From an uncultured Prevotella sp. (lineage in GTDB: Bacteria; Bacteroidota; Bacteroidia; Bacteroidales; Bacteroidaceae): a stretch of 16,833 nt of DNA. Positions 6,698-12,412 of the stretch are shown here, in pieces. The position numbers and the translations under genes are program-made. Every line of letters begins with the position of its first letter. Within the stretch, counting starts at the first letter, position 1. The stretch is from contig URJQ01000065.1 in assembly GCA_900548195.1 (NCBI GenBank), positions 1-16,833 on the forward strand, given 5' to 3'. The notes beneath the pieces were generated by a model. That model was not told where the DNA came from. It saw only the letters and a program-made list of their open reading frames with translations, and made no database searches.

Positions 6698-7690
6698 ATG
6701 GCAAAGAAAAAGAACGGCGGATGGTCTGCATGGTTACAGGAAATGATTAGCAGAAAGGCAGAGACAAGACCGTATAAGTGGCTCTTCCCTGCAGAGATAG
6801 GCATGATGCTATATGGCATCTTCACCCTATTGCTCATCGCTTTCACATATACCAGCATCCCCGACCCGGAACAATTGATATGGTGGAGAGTGCGCGTGAT
6901 GCTTCTCACAGTGGCAATGTGGATAGTATATCGCCTATGGACCTGCCGTATGATTGCCTTGGCACGCGTCGTTTTGCTCTTCGTCACGCTGGGATGGTGG
7001 TACCCCGACACGTATCTCCTCAACTGCCATTTCGATAATCTCGACCACATCTTCGCCGCTTGGGATCAGTATCTCTTTGGCTTCCAGCCGGCTTTGGTAT
7101 GGAGCAAGGCGTTCCCTTCACGCATTGTCTCCGAACTTATGGCGATGGGCTATGCCTTCTATTTCCTCATGTTTTCCTCATTGGTGTTCTATATCTTCTT
7201 CAAGAGGTACAATGACTTTCAGAAAGTGGCGTATATACTCGTCTCCTCCTTTTTTATATATTACGTAATATTCGACCTCTTCCCTGTAGCAGGACCGCAA
7301 TACTACTACCTCGCCGTAGGTCTCGACAACATACAGGCTGGACATTTCCCTGCCGTAGGCACCTATTTTGCCTCACATACCGAGTGTCTCCCTATCCCAG
7401 GATGGGAGGATGGCTTCTTCAGAGGACTCGTGCAGACCAGCCACGACGCAGGAGAAAGACCTACAGCGGCATTCCCAAGCAGCCACGTCGGAGTGTCAAC
7501 GCTCACTATGCTCATGGCTCTCAGACTCAAAGAGTGGAAGTTTGCCCTCATATGGGCAGTGCCATACGCCTTCCTCTGCATGGGAACCGTCTATCTCTTG
7601 CCTCACTATGCCGTCGATGCAATAGCGGGATTCTTCACCGCCATCGGCATTTATTTCGCATTGGAATGGAGTTGGAAGAGATATTTCTAA
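6698..7690 (+). CDS. PAP2-family membrane phosphatase/phosphotransferase (AUR1-like, PAP2_3 type)
   Basis: This encodes a 330-residue membrane protein with about six to seven hydrophobic helices. PAP2 catalytic motifs are seen as RPTAAFPSSHVG (residues 254-265, PSSH with His263) and GTVYLLPHYAVDAIAG (296-311, His303 and Asp307). The upstream segment AAWDQYLFGFQPALVW (120-135) and the FPVAGPQYY segment (195-203) fit the PAP2_3/AUR1-like subgroup, which includes phosphatases acting on lipid phosphates and inositol-phosphoryl transferases. In the mycobacterial decaprenyl-phosphoryl-arabinose pathway a PAP2 protein (Rv3807c) follows the UbiA-type phosphoribosyltransferase; here both occur in one neighbourhood. 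Dephosphorylation of a polyprenyl-phosphate intermediate or head-group transfer onto a sphingolipid are the two leading guesses. An AT-rich element fills the gap before it. Confidence 0.8.
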   Translation: MAKKKNGGWSAWLQEMISRKAETRPYKWLFPAEIGMMLYGIFTLLLIAFTYTSIPDPEQLIWWRVRVMLLTVAMWIVYRLWTCRMIALARVVLLFVTLGWWYPDTYLLNCHFDNLDHIFAAWDQYLFGFQPALVWSKAFPSRIVSELMAMGYAFYFLMFSSLVFYIFFKRYNDFQKVAYILVSSFFIYYVIFDLFPVAGPQYYYLAVGLDNIQAGHFPAVGTYFASHTECLPIPGWEDGFFRGLVQTSHDAGERPTAAFPSSHVGVSTLTMLMALRLKEWKFALIWAVPYAFLCMGTVYLLPHYAVDAIAGFFTAIGIYFALEWSWKRYF

Positions 7691-7713
7691 TTCCTTTCAC
7701 TCCGTTTTTTTAC

Positions 7714-7766
7714 AAAGAAAAAATGGGCTTCTGATGGCTTCTGGAGGCTTTTTTCATTTTTTTCTT
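7714..7766 (+). terminator. possible terminator after the PAP2 gene
   Basis: AAAGAAAAAATG (7714-7725) can pair with CATTTTTTTCTT (7755-7766) with one bulge. Inside, GCTT-CTGG-AGGC is followed by six T. The GC core is weak, but the T-rich end and position between PAP2 and NigD-like genes fit termination. Confidence 0.35.
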
Positions 7767-7845
7767 ATTTTTTTTCCATCGTCCAGGCAAGATTTTCGCA
7801 TATCTTAGATTTAATGGGTAGATAAACTTAAAAATCAAAGACAAT

Positions 7846-8574
7846 ATGAAGAAAATCAGAATTTCCATCCTTGCAATGGGACTTATAGTTGCCATGTTAT
7901 CATTCATGTCATGTGATAATGACAGCTCTTGGGACGATGTACGCCGCCCTACCGCCCTCGTGACCGTATATCCTAACGGTGCCGAAGGCTTCACCATGCA
8001 GCTCGATGACAAGACTGTCCTCGTTCCGACAAACCTCAAGGCATCTCCTTTCGGAGAAAAGACTGTGCGCGCACTCGTAAATTATGAAGACGAGACAGCG
8101 ACTAATGGCAGCTATCGCAACGTGAAAATAAACTGGATAGACAGCATTCGCACTAAGAATCCTGTGCTTACACTCGGAGATGACGACCTGAAAGTATATG
8201 GAAATGACCCTGTAGAGATAATGCGCGACTGGGTGACCGTGGCTGAAGACGGCTTCCTCACATTGCGTCTGCGCACACTCTGGAGCGGATACACTACCCA
8301 TGTGTTCAATCTTGTGGGCGGAGTAAACAAAGATAATGAGTATGAATTTAATCTTACTCACAATGCCAAGGGCGATACCCGTGGCAGAATGGGCGATGCT
8401 CTCATCGCTTTCGACCTCAATTCCATCTGGAAAGACAAGACTGACAGCGTGAAAATCAAGGTCAACTGGAACTCTTTCAGTGGCAAGAAGTCAGCGGAAT
8501 TCTCTCTCCTGATGCACAAGAATAATCCTAAAATGGCAGTGGAACCGCTTTCGCTCAACCGCTGCGTAAACTAA
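7846..8574 (+). CDS. NigD-like lipoprotein
   Basis: This encodes a 242-residue lipoprotein. The signal runs MKKIRISILAMGLIVAMLSF and then MSC, with lipid-modified Cys23, followed by an acidic DNDSSWDD stretch. The mature part starts with RRPTALVTVYPN and QLDDKTVLVPTN and has a second beta-rich domain from about residue 115. This two-domain layout matches NigD-like proteins of Bacteroidota (NigD_N and NigD_C Pfam families), first named from a Prevotella bacteriocin locus; a general function is not known. The stop is 11 bp before the GTG of the ECF sigma gene, so the two probably share a transcript, and the lipoprotein may belong to the envelope process that the sigma factor monitors. TATCTTAG at 7801-7808 is near the -7 consensus but not convincing. 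Confidence 0.85.
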   Translation: MKKIRISILAMGLIVAMLSFMSCDNDSSWDDVRRPTALVTVYPNGAEGFTMQLDDKTVLVPTNLKASPFGEKTVRALVNYEDETATNGSYRNVKINWIDSIRTKNPVLTLGDDDLKVYGNDPVEIMRDWVTVAEDGFLTLRLRTLWSGYTTHVFNLVGGVNKDNEYEFNLTHNAKGDTRGRMGDALIAFDLNSIWKDKTDSVKIKVNWNSFSGKKSAEFSLLMHKNNPKMAVEPLSLNRCVN

Positions 8575-8585
8575 TTCGTAAACCA

Positions 8586-9158
8586 GTGCTTGGACTCTTG
8601 TTTAATAAAACGTCCGATGAGGAGCAGATGCTTCGGAAGGCGCGCAATGGTGATAACGTCGCTTTGGAGCGGCTTTACAGCCAAAATGTGCGCTACCTCA
8701 CTGCTATGTGCTCCCGATACCTCTGTAATGACGAGGATATCAAGGACGTATTGCAAGAGTCTTTCATCAAGATATTCTCGTCATTGGATGACTTCGAATA
8801 CCGTGGAAGGGGGTCACTCAAAGCCTGGATGGGCAGAATAACGCTCAATGAGACGTTGAAACACATCAAGGCAAATAGCAGGTTAGACATCGTGGATATG
8901 GAAGGGGAAAAGTTCGAAGCATCCGATGACGATTTGATTACAGACCAGATACCATCTGAAGTGCTGCATAGATTCATTCAGGAACTGCCTGACGGTTACC
9001 GCACAGTGTTCAATCTATACGTCATCGACGATAAAAGCCATAAGGAAATCGCACAGATACTCGGCATAAAGCAAAGCACTTCTGCCTCTCAACTGCATAA
9101 AGCGAAAGCCATGCTCGCAAGAAAGATAAAACAATACCTAAACTCCAACTCCATCTGA
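8586..9158 (+). CDS. ECF-type RNA polymerase sigma factor
   Basis: This encodes a protein of about 190 residues with sigma-70 region 2 at roughly residues 27-95 (LYSQNVRYLTAMCSRYLCND, then EDIKDVLQESFIKIFSSLDD and GSLKAWMGRITLNE) and region 4 at 128-182 (LPDGYRTVFNLYVIDDKSHK, EIAQILGIKQSTSASQLHKA). There is no region 3, as in ECF factors. The start is uncertain: no ATG precedes region 2 except at 8628. GTG at 8586 is used because it keeps the acidic N-terminal DEEQ segment; TTG at 8598 would do the same. It begins 11 bp after the NigD-like stop and ends 2 bp before the membrane-barrel gene, indicating translational coupling with what is probably its own regulator. Confidence 0.9.
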   Translation: MLGLLFNKTSDEEQMLRKARNGDNVALERLYSQNVRYLTAMCSRYLCNDEDIKDVLQESFIKIFSSLDDFEYRGRGSLKAWMGRITLNETLKHIKANSRLDIVDMEGEKFEASDDDLITDQIPSEVLHRFIQELPDGYRTVFNLYVIDDKSHKEIAQILGIKQSTSASQLHKAKAMLARKIKQYLNSNSI

Positions 9159-9160
9159 AT

Positions 9161-10459
9161 ATGAAAAAAGACTGGCAAAAGGATATACATGACCGCATGG
9201 GCAACTATGAAATGGATGCCCCAGAGGGATTATGGGAAGGTATTTCAAAGGGTTTGGCAGAGCGAAAGCCTGCTTATAATCCCGTAAAAGCACCGCGTCT
9301 GTCTCTTTCTCGCACTCTTTTCCGTGCGGCTGGAGTAGCTGCCGTGGCTTGCATAGCATTGCTGTTAGGCTTCTTCTTCCTTCCTTTCGATGCACAAAAG
9401 GGCAACATTGCGCAGGATTCACCTCTCTTACCATCCCATCATAGAGAGGATATTGCCCCTAAGGAAGATGCCGCATCCCCTTATGGAAAGGGCACCAGCG
9501 CCCATAAAGGCGCAGCAATCATGGCAAGCATCCGCAACAATGCCGCAATCATCCGCAATAATGCCGCAAGCGATCGCCACCGTGTTGCCCGCGTTACCGG
9601 GCAATCATCCGCTTCCACCGCCGACATCGCCGTGCAGGAAGCAACTCCCCACGTAGCCACCGTTACCAGCCAGTCCGCTGATAGCGCGGCTACCGTACCC
9701 CAGAAATCCCGTCGTCGCGTCGCCAGCACTGCCGATCAATATCGTCAATACGCCGCCATCACGCCCCAATCTCCATCCCGCTGGACAATAGGAACAGGAG
9801 CATCAGGCTCTATGGGCTCATCTACAGCGATGCGCTCTATGGCAGAAGTCTTTTTAGCAATGGGCGATGGAGGATGCTCTTGGGAAGATAATCCGATGCT
9901 TGGCATAGCCGTTTTCAATCAAGGAAGGGAAGTAAAGACCGAGTATAAGCATCATCTGCCAGTCAGATTCGGCATTAACGCAGCCTATCAGCTCACCAAT
10001 CGCCTCGCTATAGAGAGCGGACTGACCTACACTCGCCTCTCTTCCGACATGAGCGAAGGCACCAATGAGAATCGCATCGCCGGCTCGCAGCAGTTGGATT
10101 ACGTCGGTATTCCGCTCAATATGAGGTATAAAGCGTTCTCTTACCGCCCATTTAGCCTCTATATGTCAGCGGGATTACTCGCCGAACAGTGCGTCTCCGG
10201 TCACAGGACCAAGGACTATATCATCAGTGGAAAGAGTCGCCAGACCGACAAGGAGACCATCACCACCAAGCCATTGCAGATGTCTGTCAATGCCTCCATC
10301 GGCTTACAGCTTGATATTCTCCATAATATCGGCATTTATGCAGAGCCAGGTATCAGTTATTATTTCGATGACAAGTCCTCCCTCAACACCATATTTAAGG
10401 AGAAAAATCTCAACTTTAATCTCAACGTCGGCGTGAGATACACCCTTGAGGGTAAATAA
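9161..10459 (+). CDS. anti-sigma-like N-terminus fused to outer-membrane beta-barrel
   Basis: This encodes a 432-residue protein in four parts. Residues 1-54 are a charged soluble segment (WQKDIHDRMGNYEMDAPEGLW) of the kind found directly downstream of Bacteroidota ECF factors. Residues 55-74 form one hydrophobic helix ending FFFLPF. Residues 75-206 are low-complexity, rich in Ala, Ser, Thr, Gln and Arg, with an exact IRNNAA duplication. Residues 207-432 look like an 8-stranded porin-type barrel (alternating strands such as FGINAAYQLTNRLAIESGLT and LNFNLNVGVRYTLEGK). Translation starts 2 bp after the sigma stop. The likely role is to hold or release the sigma factor in response to envelope state. 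A protein carrying both an inner-membrane helix and a barrel is topologically odd. The chain ends in Lys and not in the aromatic residue usual for barrels. A strong terminator follows. Confidence 0.75.
   Translation: MKKDWQKDIHDRMGNYEMDAPEGLWEGISKGLAERKPAYNPVKAPRLSLSRTLFRAAGVAAVACIALLLGFFFLPFDAQKGNIAQDSPLLPSHHREDIAPKEDAASPYGKGTSAHKGAAIMASIRNNAAIIRNNAASDRHRVARVTGQSSASTADIAVQEATPHVATVTSQSADSAATVPQKSRRRVASTADQYRQYAAITPQSPSRWTIGTGASGSMGSSTAMRSMAEVFLAMGDGGCSWEDNPMLGIAVFNQGREVKTEYKHHLPVRFGINAAYQLTNRLAIESGLTYTRLSSDMSEGTNENRIAGSQQLDYVGIPLNMRYKAFSYRPFSLYMSAGLLAEQCVSGHRTKDYIISGKSRQTDKETITTKPLQMSVNASIGLQLDILHNIGIYAEPGISYYFDDKSSLNTIFKEKNLNFNLNVGVRYTLEGK
9529..9570 (+). repeat. in-frame 21-bp tandem duplication in the linker
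   Basis: CATCCGCAACAATGCCGCAA plus T (9529-9549) is followed by a copy with two changes (9550-9570). It encodes IRNNAA twice in the periplasmic linker of the barrel protein and marks the linker as length-variable. Confidence 0.85.
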
Positions 10460-10465
10460 ATTATA

Positions 10466-10511
10466 AAAAAAGATAGGTGGTCAAGAATTATTTTGACCAC
10501 CTATCTTTTTT
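10466..10511. terminator. bidirectional intrinsic terminator
   Basis: A perfect stem GATAGGTGGTCA (10472-10483) / TGACCACCTATC (10494-10505) has a 10-nt loop. It is flanked by six A on the left and six T on the right, so it terminates in both directions. It separates the convergent barrel gene and antitoxin gene. The antitoxin stop codon (10510-10512) begins inside the T run. Confidence 0.95.
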
Positions 10512-10824
10512 ACCATAGAGCAACCTTACCTATTCCTGCCATCTCAAAACTGGCTGATATTCCCATAGCTCTGAATATCTTTGCCATGGTAGCAAAGGTT
10601 ATGTTGCTTCCTTTTTCGATACGAGAAACTTGCGATTTCTTCACTCCAATCATTGCTCCAAGTTCCTCTTGTGTAAGGTTTTTAGACTGACGAGCTTTCT
10701 TGATTGCTTCACCTATCAGGAAAGCATTCATGTCTGCTTCATATTGATTGCGCAATGGGGTTCCTTTTTCACCAAGCACTTTGTCTAAAGCTTCACCCTC
10801 TGTATAATATTTCATTATTGCCAT
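10510..10824 (-). CDS. HigA-type XRE-family antitoxin
   Basis: This encodes a 104-residue protein with an N-terminal segment (YYTEGEALDKVLGEKGTP) and an XRE/Cro helix-turn-helix at residues 38-92 (LTQEELGAMIGVKKSQVSRI is the recognition core). This layout is that of HigA-like antitoxins of Bacteroidota, which normally follow a HigB/RelE-type mRNA interferase gene in the same operon, bind the toxin and repress the shared promoter. Here only the 3' end of such a toxin is left immediately upstream, with a 2-nt gap. The antitoxin itself looks intact. No promoter of its own was found, and the region that would hold the toxin start now holds the promoter of the divergent ATPase gene. It may be an orphan repressor or an anti-addiction remnant. 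Confidence 0.85.
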   Translation of the reverse strand: MAIMKYYTEGEALDKVLGEKGTPLRNQYEADMNAFLIGEAIKKARQSKNLTQEELGAMIGVKKSQVSRIEKGSNITFATMAKIFRAMGISASFEMAGIGKVALW

Positions 10825-10826
10825 AG

Positions 10827-10970
10827 TTATCTATTTTTCTCGTTAAAGTATTCTGTTCGTGGTTTCATCACTTTGCTATATGGTTGGCATTCCAATGGTA
10901 AAAGCCGCAGATACGGTGGCTGATGGCTGGTGAAATATTTCTCCAGTAAATTTGGAAATAACGCAAATAA
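10827..10970 (-). pseudogene. 3' remnant of a HigB/RelE-like toxin gene
   Basis: An open frame without a start ends at 10827, 2 nt before the antitoxin ATG. Its last residues, KVMKPRTEYFNEKNR, resemble the C-terminus of the HigB-like toxins that pair with this antitoxin type (a basic stretch and then EYFN-E-K). Upstream in this frame the sequence stops resembling a toxin. In the next frame GFYHWNANHIAK ends at a stop at 10868-10870, so a frameshift near 10870 is possible. Two stops in the first frame (10971-10976) end the match. Only about 50 codons of an expected 100-120 are present. Assignment rests on position and a short motif. Confidence 0.5.
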
Positions 10971-10982
10971 TCATTATCTTTG
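10951..10982 (+). promoter_or_regulatory. promoter of the P-loop ATPase gene
   Basis: TTTG (10951-10954), 20-bp spacer, TATCTTTG (10975-10982): a full match to the Bacteroidota -33/-7 consensus. The predicted start of transcription is near 10989, which excludes any translation start upstream of it. Confidence 0.85.
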
Positions 10983-10989
10983 CAACTGG

Positions 10990-11024
10990 ATATTACCAGA
11001 AGGTAAGTTACCAAAAGGTAATAT
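10990..11024. promoter_or_regulatory. nested TTACC/GGTAA operator or leader hairpin at the ATPase transcription start
   Basis: Four half-sites alternate: TTACC (10993), GGTAA (11002), TTACC (11008), GGTAA (11017), with 4-nt spacers AGAA and AAAA and a single G in the centre at 11007. The whole 35 bp is bounded by perfect arms ATATTACC and GGTAATAT. The period between repeats is 15 bp. It begins about one base after the predicted +1, a position expected for a repressor operator or an RNA leader structure. Confidence 0.75.
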
Positions 11025-11058
11025 CATACAAATCACGAATAATCAATCAGTTAAGTAT

Positions 11059-12198
11059 ATGAGCATCCTTGCATCTCCATTCCAGTTCGGCACATTAGCA
11101 ACCGACCAGAACTTTATCGACAGAGTAGAAGACCGGGCCCTTCTCAAGCAGTTGATGAAATCCCACATCAATACGATGCTTGTCTCTCCGCGCCGTTGGG
11201 GAAAGTCTTCTCTCGTAAGGAAGGCTATGGATGAACTGTGCTCTGAAAGTCCGGAGGTAAGAGTATGCTACATCGATGCTTTCAGTATCAGTTCGGAAAC
11301 GGAATTCTACCGGGTCTTTGCAAGTCAGGTTATAGCCTGCACAGCCACAAAGGTGGAACGATGGATCAGCGACGCGAAGAGATTTCTCAACGGTGTAGTG
11401 CCACAAGTGGTAATCAACGACCAGATAACTGACTTCATGGCTTTTGACATAAGATACGTCCCACAGGAGCAGGACAAGATGTCTATACTACAGTTGCCTG
11501 AAGTAATTGCAAGGGAGAAAGGCATAAAGATCATCGTCTGCATTGATGAATTCCAGCAGTTGGCAGAGCTGTCCGAATACAAGGACCTGGAAGGCAAGAT
11601 GCGCTCAGCGTGGCAACTGCAGCAGAACGTGACCTATTGCCTTTATGGCAGCAAGCGCCACATGATGCTCAATATCTTCAATAAAGCCAACAGTCCATTC
11701 TATCGTTTCGGTCAGGTGGTCTTTCTCCAGAAGATAGACAGGAAGGACTGGATGCCTTTCATCATCTCTTCCTTTGCAGAAACACACAAGAGCATATCAG
11801 AAGAATTTGCAGAAAGGATATGCGACACCGTGGAATGCCACTCATGGTATCTCCAGCAGCTGTGCTTCTTTATATGGAATGCTACGGAAAAGGAAGTGAC
11901 TGAAGAGGTCTTTCAGACAGGATTGAAACAGGTAATCAATATAAACACCCCGATGTTCCAGAATGACATGGACGACATGACTTCAAGTCAGAAAGAGCTT
12001 CTCCGCGCCATCTGCAATGGAGAACAGCAGCTGTCGTCTGCCTCTGCAAAGGAAAAATACAGGCTCGGCAATCCGAACACCCTTGCAAAGAACAAGCGTA
12101 TGCTGGTAGAGAAGGACATCATCGAGGACAATGGCAACGGCAGTTACTCTCTTGTGGATCCCGTATTCCGCCTTTGGATTCTACGACAGTTCAGGTAG
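11059..12198 (+). CDS. P-loop ATPase with C-terminal winged helix (archaeal-ATPase-like), function unknown
   Basis: This encodes a 379-residue protein from the ATG at 11059, chosen because MSILASPFQFGTLATDQNFI is the usual opening of this family and because the promoter at 10951-10982 rules out the longer frame from a GTG at 10930. Walker A is SPRRWGKSSL (residues 43-52) and Walker B is IIVCIDEFQQ (158-167). A sensor-like YCLYGSKRHMM segment follows, and the C-terminus is a winged-helix region ending GSYSLVDPVFRLWILRQF. The family (archaeal-type AAA ATPase, PF01637-like) is abundant and often multi-copy in Bacteroidales; no role is established, though relatives are STAND-type signalling ATPases. 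It stands alone between a degraded toxin-antitoxin locus and a 7-bp repeat array, which suggests an accessory insertion. Confidence 0.85.
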   Translation: MSILASPFQFGTLATDQNFIDRVEDRALLKQLMKSHINTMLVSPRRWGKSSLVRKAMDELCSESPEVRVCYIDAFSISSETEFYRVFASQVIACTATKVERWISDAKRFLNGVVPQVVINDQITDFMAFDIRYVPQEQDKMSILQLPEVIAREKGIKIIVCIDEFQQLAELSEYKDLEGKMRSAWQLQQNVTYCLYGSKRHMMLNIFNKANSPFYRFGQVVFLQKIDRKDWMPFIISSFAETHKSISEEFAERICDTVECHSWYLQQLCFFIWNATEKEVTEEVFQTGLKQVININTPMFQNDMDDMTSSQKELLRAICNGEQQLSSASAKEKYRLGNPNTLAKNKRMLVEKDIIEDNGNGSYSLVDPVFRLWILRQFR

Positions 12199-12200
12199 TT

Positions 12201-12256
12201 GGCTATTGATTATTGGTCGTTGGTTATCGGTTATTGGTTGTTGGTTGCCGGTTTTG
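12201..12256. repeat. heptanucleotide array GGTTRTY, eight units
   Basis: It begins 2 bp after the ATPase stop. Units are GGCTATT, GATTATT, GGTCGTT, GGTTATC, GGTTATT, GGTTGTT, GGTTGCC, GGTTTTG. It shares a 20-bp core with the array after the UbiA gene at 4301, again placed directly after a stop codon. Confidence 0.88.
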
Positions 12257-12286
12257 GGGGTATTGTTTTTTATATTACCGGCAACC
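12243..12286. repeat. 10-bp inverted repeat around a 24-nt loop
   Basis: GGTTGCCGGT (12243-12252) and ACCGGCAACC (12277-12286) are perfect complements. The left arm is the seventh heptamer unit plus three bases, so the array has gained a partner arm. The loop contains T6. It could slow polymerase between ATPase and phosphate transporter genes, but it is not a classical terminator. Confidence 0.6.
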
Positions 12287-12345
12287 GTGAGACGAAATCC
12301 GCTGACACGTCACTTTTTTTCATCCGCAACACCCTTTTAATATCC

Positions 12346-12381
12346 ATGTAACAGGATTGTAACATCATGTTGATACTTTTG
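12346..12381 (+). promoter_or_regulatory. phosphate-transporter promoter with Pho-box-like direct repeat
   Basis: TGTAACA at 12346-12352 is repeated at 12357-12363, giving an 11-bp period with a 4-bp spacer. Ten bp further on is TACTTTTG (12374-12381), an exact -7 element; no TTTG sits at the -33 position. A 7-4-7 direct repeat replacing the -35/-33 box about 10 bp before the -7/-10 box is the geometry of PhoB-activated promoters. The predicted leader is about 25 nt to the ATG at 12413. Confidence 0.65.
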
Positions 12382-12412
12382 CAGCAGAATTCTAAAAGTA
12401 GCATAAAACAAC

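Noticed and set aside
7801..7808. TATCTTAG as the NigD-like promoter
   Set aside because: It departs from TAnnTTTG at the seventh position and has no -33 partner.
10930..11058. Longer N-terminus of the ATPase from GTG at 10930
   Set aside because: The extension contains the -33/-7 promoter and the operator, and the conserved family start is at 11059.
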